Assembly: GCA_016844745.1 (NCBI GenBank)
Contig: JAERMQ010000021.1
Coordinates: forward strand, 56,090 to 120,089
Length of the DNA stretch: 64,000 nt
Reading direction: 5' to 3'
Source of the DNA: Ignavibacteria bacterium
Lineage (GTDB): Bacteria; Bacteroidota; Ignavibacteria; Kapaibacteriales; UBA2268
Below, piece by piece: positions 45,593 to 54,452 of this stretch. The notes beneath the pieces were generated by a model. The model did not search any database. It was given only the letters and a program-made list of their open reading frames with translations, and was not told where the DNA came from. Every line of letters starts with the position of its first letter. Within the stretch, counting starts at the first letter, position 1. A program made the translations under genes and the position numbers.

Positions 45593-46933
45593 CTATTCCT
45601 CTCCCAAATTATCACGTAGGGTTTTCCTGTCGATTCCTAATATCTTAGCCGCAGCCGATTTGTTCCCATTAACACTTTCAAGAACAGTTCTGATATATTC
45701 CGTTTCAACCTGCTTGAGAGTTTTATTGATTCCAAGTTCCTTTTTTATTGAATATCTCATTAGCGAGGGAAAATCAGGGACGTCTATAATATCTCCTTCG
45801 GACAATAGCACCAAACGCTGAATAACGTTTTGCAATTCCCGGACATTGCCGGGCCATGAGTAATTCAGTAGAGTATCCATAGCCTTTTCAGAGAAATGAG
45901 GAGTTACCCTTCCACATTCCTTTGCATACTTTTGAGCAAAATGATTTGCAAGAATGAGAATATCGCCTTCGCGCTCGCGCAATGGTGGCAGATTAATATT
46001 TATTACATTCAACCGGAAAAACAAATCTTCCCGGAATGCACCAGTTTTGACAGATTCCGATAAATCCTTGTTCGTAGCTGCTAAAATTCTTATATCAACT
46101 TTAATCTGACGATTGGCTCCAACCATGCAGACTTCTTTTTCCTGAAGCACTCTCAATAGTTTGACTTGCATAGCATTACTTGTTTCGCTGATTTCATCTA
46201 AGAAAATCGTGCCTCCGTCAGCAGTTTGGAAGAATCCTGCACGGGTTTCCCTTGCGCCGGTAAATGCTCCTTTTACGTATCCGAAAAGTTCGCTTTCCAA
46301 AAGTGTTTCCGGAATTCCTCCGCAATTCACAGGTACAAAGGGGGCGGTGGACCTGTTACTGGAGTAATGTATTGCCCGTGCAACCAACTCCTTACCTGTA
46401 CCGCTTTCTCCTGTAATAAGAATATTGGCAAATGAGGAAGCTACCTTCTTAATGGTTCTGAATACATCATTCATAGAATCGGAATTTGCTAATAATCCAT
46501 AGCCGGCATATATTTCGCTGTACTTGCCGTTTCCGTTTAGGACCGTTTTTTTATTTTTATTAGCTAAAACCTTCTCGACCGAAATAAATAGTTCGTCATC
46601 CGTAAAAGGTTTGGCAAGGTATTCTTCAGCGCCGGTTTTAATTGATTCGACTGCACCTTCGATTGTAGCAAAGCCGGTAATCATAATTATTCTCGTTTCA
46701 GAGTAATTCTCCCGGATATGGCGGATTAAATCGAGACCACTGTATTTTGGCATTTTCCAATCGGTTATTACAAGATCGATGCTTGTCGATTCAAGCACTT
46801 TAATAGCTTCCAAAACTCCGGTTGCCGTAAAGATAGCGTAGCCTTTTGTTGTTAGCTGCCGATGCATGATTTCGAGCAAATCATGACTATCGTCAACTAT
46901 TAAAATCGAATTATCTTTTTTGGATTTGCTCAT
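45593..46933 (-). CDS. Sigma-54-dependent response regulator (NtrC family)
   Basis: This 446-residue protein has a receiver domain (phospho-acceptor D58 in LVITDWKMP), an AAA+ domain with Walker A GESGTGKE (175-182) and the sigma-54-contact loop GAFTGA (222-227), and a C-terminal Fis-type helix-turn-helix (NKSAAAKILGIDRKTLRDNL). It activates sigma-54 promoters after phosphorylation, presumably by the kinase encoded 25 bases upstream. No sigma-54 target was recognised in the window, so the regulon is unknown. All key residues are present. Confidence 0.95.
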   Translation of the reverse strand: MSKSKKDNSILIVDDSHDLLEIMHRQLTTKGYAIFTATGVLEAIKVLESTSIDLVITDWKMPKYSGLDLIRHIRENYSETRIIMITGFATIEGAVESIKTGAEEYLAKPFTDDELFISVEKVLANKNKKTVLNGNGKYSEIYAGYGLLANSDSMNDVFRTIKKVASSFANILITGESGTGKELVARAIHYSSNRSTAPFVPVNCGGIPETLLESELFGYVKGAFTGARETRAGFFQTADGGTIFLDEISETSNAMQVKLLRVLQEKEVCMVGANRQIKVDIRILAATNKDLSESVKTGAFREDLFFRLNVININLPPLREREGDILILANHFAQKYAKECGRVTPHFSEKAMDTLLNYSWPGNVRELQNVIQRLVLLSEGDIIDVPDFPSLMRYSIKKELGINKTLKQVETEYIRTVLESVNGNKSAAAKILGIDRKTLRDNLGEE

Positions 46934-46958
46934 ATTTTTGTTTGTTTGAAGTTAACAT

Positions 46959-48632
46959 TTAATTCCTCGGAAAAAGTATTTCGAACTTTGTACCCTTTCC
47001 GATTGCACTTTTCACCTTAATTTTACCATTATAAGATTTTACAATTCCATGAACGACAGCCAATCCCAGCCCGGTTCCTTCATCAATATCCTTTGTAGTA
47101 AAAAAAGGATGGAAAATATTTTCGATGATTTCATCATTCATCCCGATGCCGTTATCTTCTACGGCGAAGCATACGTAATTATCGGAAAAGGACGTGCTGA
47201 TTATTAACTGACCTCCATTTGCCATAGCTTGTATTGAATTTACTACCAAATTGATTAGAATGTGGTTAAATTGAAAACTATTACCTTTTACATCGGGCAT
47301 ATTTACAGCTAAATCCCTGATTAGTTCTATTCCGGCTTTTGTACAACGGGATTCGAAAAACATCAGGCTTTCTGAAATTACATCATTTATATTGACTGTC
47401 GAGATATTCTTAGGAGTTTCCTTTGCAAATGTTAATAATTTCCTTATTATTTCCCTTGAATAAAGAGACGCTTTAATGATTTTATCGATGTCTTTTGCAG
47501 CCTGTTCGGGATTGTTCAATGATTTCAAAGCCAATTGTGCAAAACCCAAAATACTACCCAAAGGTTCGTTCAATTCATGGGCTACTCCGGCTGCTAATTG
47601 ACCGATGAGCGCTAATCTGTCAGCATGGTGTAACTGCTCCTGAAGCCGGATTTTAGTCTCCTCTTCTTCCTTTATTTCAATGATAACTCCGATTTTACGC
47701 GCAATTTCATTTATTAAACTTCTTTCTTCGGCTAAAAATGGACCTTCATCGAACTCAGGCTTCATTTCTTTATAAAAAACTTCAATTGCTCCGCGTTTTT
47801 TATCCTTAACGAATATTTCTGCTTCCTGCTTCCAGTAAGGATAATTTATAGATGATGTTTCATAAATCAGGTTATCTATTGAAATCCGGCCTTCTGTAAT
47901 TTCAGGATACTGCCATGCAGGAGGGATGAGTTTAACAATCGAATTAAGTATTTCATTAATGGAAATATTTGATTGGACAATGATTTGGTTTATCTGATAA
48001 ATGCAGGTAAGTTCCTTAACCCTTTCGTGCAGATAAGACTTTGTTAAAAAATGAAGAATTGACACACCGAGAGTTTCCGCAAAAGTTTCATAAGATTCGA
48101 TATCCTCAAAGGAAAAGGTGTTTTCCTTTCTGCTTTTTAACTGGAGAACGCCTATGACACTCCCGCTGATTTTTATTGGGATTATAGCACAGGAGCGGAT
48201 TGAATTATTATTTCCCGGTAAAGATTTTACCATTCCGTATTCTTCCGCTTTTAAGTTTAATAATTCAGGTGTTTCAGAATAAAAAGTGCCTTCGAAAGTG
48301 AAATCTGAATCCTGGTTATTATCCTGAGCAGTTAATATCTTTTCGAAAATAACATCAAAAAGGTCTTTTTCATGAATTACCGGGATAAGAATTTTATCCG
48401 TATAGAGTGTGGTTGGAAGCGACCTGTAATTTAAAAGATGTTTTATATCGACTGATTTTGAAAAAGCAATGTACTTATCCTTTTCTAACAGGAGAATTTT
48501 AATGAAATCGCAATTGGAAAAAGTCAGCATTGTATCGGTAATCTCATTCAAATAAGATATTCTCGATATTTCCCTGTTCGATAAATCGAGGATTTTATGT
48601 GATAACAGTTTATATTTATTTTGAACTTTCAT
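46959..48632 (-). CDS. GAF-domain sensor histidine kinase (NtrB/AtoS-like)
   Basis: This 557-residue cytoplasmic kinase without membrane segments has two GAF-like sensory regions (about 20-200, with [19 protein letters not shown], and 215-320), the HisKA helix with the phosphorylated histidine near H352 ([13 protein letters not shown]), and an ATPase domain with LVVNSIQAM (N box), VEDNGIGM (G1) and [12 protein letters not shown] (G2). The signal is therefore internal or a small ligand. ATG 48632 is preferred over GTG 48635. It is paired with the regulator at 45593, forming a two-component system. Confidence 0.93.
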   Translation of the reverse strand: MKVQNKYKLLSHKILDLSNREISRISYLNEITDTMLTFSNCDFIKILLLEKDKYIAFSKSVDIKHLLNYRSLPTTLYTDKILIPVIHEKDLFDVIFEKILTAQDNNQDSDFTFEGTFYSETPELLNLKAEEYGMVKSLPGNNNSIRSCAIIPIKISGSVIGVLQLKSRKENTFSFEDIESYETFAETLGVSILHFLTKSYLHERVKELTCIYQINQIIVQSNISINEILNSIVKLIPPAWQYPEITEGRISIDNLIYETSSINYPYWKQEAEIFVKDKKRGAIEVFYKEMKPEFDEGPFLAEERSLINEIARKIGVIIEIKEEEETKIRLQEQLHHADRLALIGQLAAGVAHELNEPLGSILGFAQLALKSLNNPEQAAKDIDKIIKASLYSREIIRKLLTFAKETPKNISTVNINDVISESLMFFESRCTKAGIELIRDLAVNMPDVKGNSFQFNHILINLVVNSIQAMANGGQLIISTSFSDNYVCFAVEDNGIGMNDEIIENIFHPFFTTKDIDEGTGLGLAVVHGIVKSYNGKIKVKSAIGKGTKFEILFPRN

Positions 48633-48736
48633 CACTACCGGATAAAATCAATAATGCTAAATTAATAAGATTTTTATAAATCTGCGCATAAAACATCTTT
48701 ATTACGAATAATAAATTTTGAATTATTGAGTTCACT

Positions 48737-48788
48737 CTAAAAAGCATTTTTAGTGAAAATAACATTCCAAAATCGGAATTTTGGAATG
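48737..48788. promoter_or_regulatory. Two adjacent hairpins upstream of the kinase and DUF2851 genes
   Basis: CTAAAAA/TTTTTAG with a GCA loop (48737-48753) is followed by CATTCCAAAAT/ATTTTGGAATG with a CGGA loop (48763-48788). They lie in the 360-base divergent gap 48633-48992 and could act as operators, leader hairpins or terminators. No protein gene is seen in the gap. Confidence 0.4.
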
Positions 48789-48992
48789 AGAACTATCAAG
48801 GAATTACTAATTACAAAGTTGTACTTTGGAATTAAATTTTTACTTTTTAGAGTAGACTCATTTTTAGTTATTAGCCATATTACCATTGTGCCTTTTACAA
48901 CTATTAACTCAATACAAAAAATTCATATCTCATAATTCATATTTATTTATTAAATTAGAATAATCTTCATAAAAAGAATTGAAGGTATGATA

Positions 48993-50045
48993 ATGGCTAA
49001 GAATTTTAAATTCAAAGAAATTGAATTGCAAACAGCCGTGCAGAGTTTGCTTTCGGACCCTGCTGTTGTTCGCAGCAGTATATCAGGCAAGAGATTACAA
49101 ATACTCTCACCCGGTCGTCTTAATACAAGCGAAGGACCTGATTTCAGCAGGATGGCAATACTTTTGAACGGTCAGGTCATAGTAGGAGAAGGGGAATTCC
49201 ATTTGAAAGCTTCAGATTGGAAGCAACATAAGCACCACTCCGATAAAAAATATGCTCAAGTAATTTTGCATATAGTATTGGATTATGATGATACTGAAGC
49301 TTTCGCAGGTGAAACCCTGCATTTAGATGAGAACCTGGTTTATAACGAATACAATACATTCATTAATCCTGATTATAAGCCGGTAGATTTGGATTCAATA
49401 GAAGATTTGCAGTATTATGCACTGCATCGACTATTGAGAAAGTCCTCGGAAGCCCAGAAAATATTGAATACAACAAATCTCGAAAATGCATTTTCCGAAA
49501 TGGTCCGTTCCTTTTTAGAGAAATTCAATTCCCGAAGAAAGCGACCTGTTTATTTATCCCGCGAGATTTTTACCCTTATGAAGGAAATTAATAATTCAGT
49601 CCAATTCAAATTATTAGAAAATATAAGTATTGGAATTAAAAAAAATTACCAATTGGATTTGGAAGAACTGTTAAAACAGAAAATCGCTTCGGAACGCCCT
49701 CATTTAAGGAGGGAATTGGTTATGAATTGTACCCTGCCATTAGCAGTGTGCTTAGCCGACGAACAATCGCGAATCGACCTGTTCTCCTGGTATTGGTCAG
49801 CGGCAGCCAAGCAAAAATATGGGGTATTAACCCGACAATTCAAGGATATCCCTCAAACATATATTTGGCAACAGCAGGGACTTCTCGAATATATGCAGTT
49901 AATCGGCAAAAGAGCAAATATTATTGCTGAAGATTTTGAATATTATGCTTTTGCAGAAGTATTGAGTTTTTATCAATTAGCTCAAAATACAGAGCAAAAT
50001 ATTCCGGAAGATTTTGATTCGGTTCCAATTGAAGATGAGGAGTAA
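48993..50045 (+). CDS. DUF2851 family protein
   Basis: This 350-residue soluble protein of a family almost limited to Bacteroidota and relatives shows LQILSPGRLNTSEGPDF, the paired GEGEFHLKASDWKQHKHHSD and VILHIVLDYDD, the typical core, which resembles nuclease folds. ATG 48993 is used because GAAGGT lies six bases ahead; ATG 48987 is too close. Function is unknown. It stands alone between a divergent kinase gene and a convergent surface-protein gene. Confidence 0.85.
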   Translation: MAKNFKFKEIELQTAVQSLLSDPAVVRSSISGKRLQILSPGRLNTSEGPDFSRMAILLNGQVIVGEGEFHLKASDWKQHKHHSDKKYAQVILHIVLDYDDTEAFAGETLHLDENLVYNEYNTFINPDYKPVDLDSIEDLQYYALHRLLRKSSEAQKILNTTNLENAFSEMVRSFLEKFNSRRKRPVYLSREIFTLMKEINNSVQFKLLENISIGIKKNYQLDLEELLKQKIASERPHLRRELVMNCTLPLAVCLADEQSRIDLFSWYWSAAAKQKYGVLTRQFKDIPQTYIWQQQGLLEYMQLIGKRANIIAEDFEYYAFAEVLSFYQLAQNTEQNIPEDFDSVPIEDEE

Positions 50046-50140
50046 GATGTTATAAATTATTAATTATGATGTAAATCCGTGAAATATAAAATTAAAATAT
50101 TAGCATAAACGTTTATAGCATATAATGATTACATCGTATT

Positions 50141-50205
50141 GAAAAATATTAATCACTTCACCCGATACCTATATCTATTGTAGGTGGTAAGTGATTAAAT
50201 TTTCA
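50141..50205. repeat. Structured hairpin between convergent genes
   Basis: GAAAAATATTAATCACTT pairs with AAGTGATTAAATTTTC with one bulge, and inside it CACC can pair with GGTG. It sits in the 304-base gap 50046-50349 where two convergent transcripts meet, so a shared terminator is the simplest role, although no T run follows. Nothing else is seen in the gap. Confidence 0.5.
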
Positions 50206-50349
50206 AAGAACGAGGTTAAAACCAGATGAAATATATTCAGAGAGAATAGGAAAATAGCCTATAAAGCCCTAAATTTTTCAAAATGTTATATATTTTGTTT
50301 ATGAACACAAAATAAATATTTTCTCACTGATTTACATCATAATTCATAA

Positions 50350-51837
50350 TTATACAAACCTTTTCATTACAAACCAGCCCCCAAAGCCCGCTGCACTAAT
50401 AGTTAAAATAATCAACGCCCAGGTTGATAATGTTGGTGTAGCAGCTACAGAACCGGCAGAAGTAGTAAATGAAACCTGCGAACCATAGCTTGTGCCGACG
50501 CTATTGGTAGCAAAAGCACGAACATAATATGTAGTGCTGGAAGTTAAATTGATTAAATTAGCTGTAAAGGTGCCTGTAGTGCCGGAAACAGTTGCAATGT
50601 TATTGGAGGTTGTTGGATTGCCGCTTGTGTTCCAGCAAATACCACGTGCGGTTATACTCGCGCCGCCATCGCTTGTAACATCACCGCCGCTCGTAGCTCC
50701 CGAAGATGTAATATTTGATATCGAGGCAGTAGTTACCGTTGGTACTGTAGAGCCTAATTTCATTACTGTAGCTTTATAGCTGTTTTCAACATCTTTATAT
50801 ACAACATAAGGTGTGCCGCTGCTGTTTATTGCAATAGTTGTAGCTTGGGCATTACCGGCAGAAAAGCCTGCAGAACCTACATTTACCCAGCTTCCACCGT
50901 AATATTTCATCACTGAAGCTTTGTAGGCATTTGCACCATCCTGAAAAACAACATAAGGAGTTCCGCTGCCGTCTATGGCTATTGATGGGGAATATGCATA
51001 ATCGGGAGTAAAATTCGCAGAACCGACAGTAACCCAGCTTCCACTAATAAATTTCATAACTGTAGCTTTATAGGCTGTAAAATCCTGAAATACTACGTAG
51101 GGAGTGCCGTCGCCGTCTATAGCAATATTTTCGTAATCGGCATAAGTGGGAGAGAAACCTCTCGAACCTAAAGTTGTCCAGCTTCCACTTGATAATGTCA
51201 TAGCCGTTGCCTTCCAGAGGGCATTTCCACCATCCCGGAAAACCACATAAGGCGTACCACTGCTGTTGAGGGCTAATGACATGTATTCTGCCTCACCTAC
51301 GGAAAAACCATCAGTACCTACGGTTACCCAGCTTCCACTGAGATATTTCTTTACACAGGCTTTATAGCCGTTCCCACCATCACAATAAGCAACATAAGGA
51401 GTTCCGGTACTATTAATTGCTATTGATGTATAAAGAGCATCACCGGCAGAAAAAGCAGTACCGACTGTAGTCCAACTTCCACTTGAATAAGTCATTACTG
51501 TAGCTCTGTTGCTGTTTCCAACATTCTTAAATGCAACAAAAGGAGTTCCGTTGCCGTCTATTGCTATGGTTGTGTATTGAGCAGCACCGGTAGAAAAGCC
51601 TGCAGAGCCGACGGTTACCCAGCTTCCACCGTAATATTTCATAACTGTGGCTTTATTGCTGTTTCCTCCATCGGCATATACAACATAAGGAGTTCCGTTG
51701 CCATCTATTGCTATTGACGTATAATCCACTGAACCTGCAGAAAAACTCGCTGAACCGACAGTCTGCCATGATTGCGCATTTGCAGACAACACTTGCAATA
51801 GTAAGAAGGCAAGCATAATTAGAATATTTTTTTTCAT
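50350..51837 (-). CDS. Secreted repeat protein with IPTL-CTERM sorting signal
   Basis: This 495-residue protein has a signal peptide (1-21, ending ANA), then seven tandem repeats of about 49 residues, each beginning SWxTVGSxxFSxG and containing SIAIDGxGTPYVV and KATVMKY, then a fibronectin-like region (ITARGICWN...YYVRAFATNSVGTSYG), and finally TPTLSTWALIILTIS, a hydrophobic helix and KRF. The tail is the IPTL-CTERM signal, an exosortase-type processing signal different from T9SS domains. The repeats probably fold as a propeller. DNA repeats are close enough for slippage. No partner exosortase is in the window. Confidence 0.88.
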   Translation of the reverse strand: MKKNILIMLAFLLLQVLSANAQSWQTVGSASFSAGSVDYTSIAIDGNGTPYVVYADGGNSNKATVMKYYGGSWVTVGSAGFSTGAAQYTTIAIDGNGTPFVAFKNVGNSNRATVMTYSSGSWTTVGTAFSAGDALYTSIAINSTGTPYVAYCDGGNGYKACVKKYLSGSWVTVGTDGFSVGEAEYMSLALNSSGTPYVVFRDGGNALWKATAMTLSSGSWTTLGSRGFSPTYADYENIAIDGDGTPYVVFQDFTAYKATVMKFISGSWVTVGSANFTPDYAYSPSIAIDGSGTPYVVFQDGANAYKASVMKYYGGSWVNVGSAGFSAGNAQATTIAINSSGTPYVVYKDVENSYKATVMKLGSTVPTVTTASISNITSSGATSGGDVTSDGGASITARGICWNTSGNPTTSNNIATVSGTTGTFTANLINLTSSTTYYVRAFATNSVGTSYGSQVSFTTSAGSVAATPTLSTWALIILTISAAGFGGWFVMKRFV

Positions 51838-52186
51838 AACAATTTACTCCAAAATTTAAATTTATAAAACTTATTTTTTTATTTTTAATTATATCTTGCT
51901 TACAATAATTACAAAAATACAATAATAATTAGTTTATACAATAAATAATTTTAGTTAATGTAAAATATTATTTTATAATTAAATAAGTATTATAAAAATA
52001 ATTATTGGGACTATTTAATGATTAATTGTTAATTGTCAATGGTTAATGAAAAAATTACGAATTAAGAATTAAACAAATCAAGGTTATCCTTTAATCAAGT
52101 AAATCATGGTTCAGACTTTTTTTAATTGATTTAAGCAAACATTTCATAATTTTGCCTTGTAATTTTGAATCAATAACCGGCTTGGA
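51838..52186. other. Divergent intergenic region with a partial family F element
   Basis: These 349 AT-rich bases contain TTAATTGTTAATTGTCAATGG (about 52019-52045) and a piece of the GTCTGAAC family ending ATCATGGTTCAGAC at 52112. Promoters for both flanking genes must lie here but cannot be assigned. Confidence 0.5.
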
Positions 52187-53395
52187 ATGATAGTAACATA
52201 TTCTTTGGTTAACGAACTATTCCGCGCATTTCATATAAAGCGCTGGAACGACCGGCTCCGCCCGATGGAACTTATCGAAATGGATAAGCACGCACATAAA
52301 ATGATTATTGCATATTGTCTTGGAAAATACGAAGAGATGAAAGGCGTAAAGCTGGATTGGAACGATATTATTCGTTTCGGCATTTATGAACTTCTGCGAC
52401 GAATTGTTATTTCGGATATTAAATCCACAATCTACCGTGAAATAAAAAAAGACAAAGAAGCATTCAAAAAGCTGAATGAATATATATTCGAGGAATTGGA
52501 AGGTAAAATAACAGATGACGCTATCAAAGCAGAGTTACATGATTTCCTGCTTAATCCGCAATCCCGCTCCCGCAAAGAAATAAGAATATTAGAAGCGGCG
52601 CATATTATAGCCAGTCTGTGGGAATTCCGTATTATCAAAACCGTAAATCCGACAAGCTACCAGAATATTAAAATCGAAGCCGATTTACTAAACGATATAG
52701 TACAGTTCAATGATTTGGAAGGAGTACAGAAGATTACCTCACAACATAAGATTGCCAATTTCGTTGACCTGTGCAGTCAATTGCGGTTTCAATTTCGTTG
52801 GGCGCAAACTCCCCGAGTACCGAATACATCAGTTCTTGGGCATTGTATGCTGGTTGCGTGCGTTTCGTACTTTTTCACGAGGGATATTCCAAACTGCCCC
52901 AAGCGATTATATAATAACTTCTTCGGTGGTCTCTTCCACGACTTGCCCGAAGCCGTTACAAGGGATATAATTTCTCCTGTGAAGCGTTCTTCAAAGGAAT
53001 TTCATTTTTTGATATTAAAGCTCGAGCGTGAGTTGGCTGAGAAAGAAATATTCCCTCATATCGAGCCGGCTTGGATTGATGAATTGAAATACTTTACACA
53101 ATGCGATATGCAGAATAAAATTGTAGAAGCAGGTAGTGTTTCTTCCAGGCAGCTCTCGGTTGAGGAAATAACAAATACCTATAATAAGGATGAATTTGTT
53201 CCTTTCGATGGCGAAATAGTATCGGCAGCCGACCATTTATCAGCATTTCTGGAATCATGGCATTCCTGCTCGAGCGGTATAAAATCGGATGAACTGATTG
53301 AATCAGCAAAAAAAATATCTGAGATGAACCGCACTATGAATTTGGGAGGAATACCGGTAAATGAATTGTATTCTGCTTTTCTGCCGATAGGATAA
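52187..53395 (+). CDS. HD-domain phosphohydrolase
   Basis: This 402-residue soluble protein has a central HD domain: H219 (LGHCMLVA), the HD pair H251-D252 in GLFHDLPEA and a downstream Asp in VSAADHLSAF. This order (H...HD...D) gives the metal site of YfbR-like 5'-nucleotidase and related hydrolases. The N-terminal 200 residues are helical and contain an additional H-rich stretch (EMDKHAHKMIIAY), possibly a second degenerate HD module. Substrate unknown; nucleotide dephosphorylation is a reasonable guess. Transcribed alone. Confidence 0.85.
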   Translation: MIVTYSLVNELFRAFHIKRWNDRLRPMELIEMDKHAHKMIIAYCLGKYEEMKGVKLDWNDIIRFGIYELLRRIVISDIKSTIYREIKKDKEAFKKLNEYIFEELEGKITDDAIKAELHDFLLNPQSRSRKEIRILEAAHIIASLWEFRIIKTVNPTSYQNIKIEADLLNDIVQFNDLEGVQKITSQHKIANFVDLCSQLRFQFRWAQTPRVPNTSVLGHCMLVACVSYFFTRDIPNCPKRLYNNFFGGLFHDLPEAVTRDIISPVKRSSKEFHFLILKLERELAEKEIFPHIEPAWIDELKYFTQCDMQNKIVEAGSVSSRQLSVEEITNTYNKDEFVPFDGEIVSAADHLSAFLESWHSCSSGIKSDELIESAKKISEMNRTMNLGGIPVNELYSAFLPIG

Positions 53396-53443
53396 ATATA
53401 TTTAATTAATTTTTCTGAAATAATCTTTTTATAATTGAAGGAA

Positions 53444-53559
53444 GGTTCTAAAAATTGTCATTCTGAGCGAAGCGAAGAATCCAGTTTTCTTTAAAATCAA
53501 CAAGATAGATTCTTCGCTTCGCTCAGAATGACAGCCGCCTAAATTGAATTTTTAGAACC
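53444..53559. repeat. GTCATTC palindromic element with GGTTCTAAAAA outer arms (family E)
   Basis: The outer arm GGTTCTAAAAATTGTCATTC and the inner GAGCGAAGCGAAGAATC are mirrored by GATTCTTCGCTTCGCTCAG and TTTTTAGAACC. The same outer arms occur in the copy at 62986-63094. Confidence 0.88.
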
Positions 53560-53590
53560 CACCTGAATAGTAATTCTATTACTCACTAAA

Positions 53591-53662
53591 TTGTCATTTT
53601 GCGAATGCAGGAATCCCCTCCCATAGCGGTTCAGGAGATTCCTGCATCCGCAGTAATGACAT
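53591..53662. repeat. GTCATT palindromic element with GCAGGAATC core (family E variant)
   Basis: GTCATTTTGCGAATGCAGG is mirrored by CCTGCATCCGCAGTAATGAC around a CTCCCATAGCGGTTC centre. It follows the previous element by about 30 bases. Confidence 0.85.
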
Positions 53663-53681
53663 TTTTTTTAACTATCTTATC

Positions 53682-54314
53682 TTATATTTTTACGAACTTG
53701 CCGATTTTTTTCCCTATTTTCACAAAATAAACTCCCGGCGGCAAGGCATCTACATCAATTTTTTCTTTATACTCTGTTTCAAGTATTTTTATTCCTGAAA
53801 AAGATAATACCTGAATATTACCAATCTCATTCTGCTCTAAGTATTTTATGTTCAGGAAGTCTGTAACAGGGTTGGGATAAGATATTACGGCTTGTTCCAA
53901 TCCCTCAAAACCAGTGTCAATTCCTTTTGATTTTCCCTTCTTTCTTATCTCGAAAAAATTATCACTCAAAATAAATTTTTGCGGAAATTGAGAATCCTGA
54001 ATTTTTATTTTAAAAGTGTTGCCGGTAGGGAAATTATCGGGTATAGTCCATGTGAAGGTCTCTAATTTCGATGGGAAATTGGTTACGAGGGTTGTATATT
54101 TCCCAGCAGAACCATTCCATAATAATATATCTATATTTCCGAACATTAATATACTCTGGGACCACTTTATAGTTTGGATGGAACCTTGCTGCCAGTATTG
54201 ACCGTTCTCGCCACCGAAAATAATAAAACTCTGCGCAAGGATTGAATTTGAATTTACATTTATAAAGAAAAAAATGAATATACATGCTCTGAGACTTATT
54301 TGGAGCATTTTCAT
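53682..54314 (-). CDS. Secreted Kre9/KNH-like domain protein with T9SS sorting domain
   Basis: This 210-residue protein has a signal peptide ending ILA-QS. The middle part (GQYWQQGSIQTIKWSQS ... TFTWTIPDNFPTGNTFKIKI) is the short Ser/Thr-rich Kre9/KNH-like domain that in other surface proteins precedes a sorting domain. The last 75 residues (ISYPNPVTDFLNIKY to KFVKI) are a T9SS type A domain. ATG 54314 is chosen because GGAGGTG precedes it. With only one small domain between signal and tail, it may be a stripped-down surface protein. Confidence 0.82.
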   Translation of the reverse strand: MKMLQISLRACIFIFFFINVNSNSILAQSFIIFGGENGQYWQQGSIQTIKWSQSILMFGNIDILLWNGSAGKYTTLVTNFPSKLETFTWTIPDNFPTGNTFKIKIQDSQFPQKFILSDNFFEIRKKGKSKGIDTGFEGLEQAVISYPNPVTDFLNIKYLEQNEIGNIQVLSFSGIKILETEYKEKIDVDALPPGVYFVKIGKKIGKFVKI

Positions 54315-54343
54315 TTGCACCTCCTTATACTTTGTTGCGGTTG

Positions 54344-54432
54344 AAAATATAACACACCCCTTAATCCCCTCTCAAGAGGGGAATAATAAAAATTCCCCTC
54401 TTGAGAGGGGATTAAGGGGTGTGTTATATTTT
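54344..54432. repeat. G/C-rich double-hairpin inverted repeat (family D)
   Basis: The arms start AAAATATAACACACCCCTTA and end with the inverse; the inner palindrome is CCCCTCTCAAGAGGGG/CCCCTCTTGAGAGGGG. Same architecture as families A-C. It lies between the stop of the WD40 gene and the start of the next gene on the same strand. Confidence 0.86.
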
Positions 54433-54452
54433 ACATTTGAACGCACTTAGTT

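Noticed and set aside
48753..48935. Small 60-codon gene between the kinase and DUF2851 genes
   Set aside because: No ribosome site, no domain, and it overlaps the hairpins of the divergent regulatory gap.
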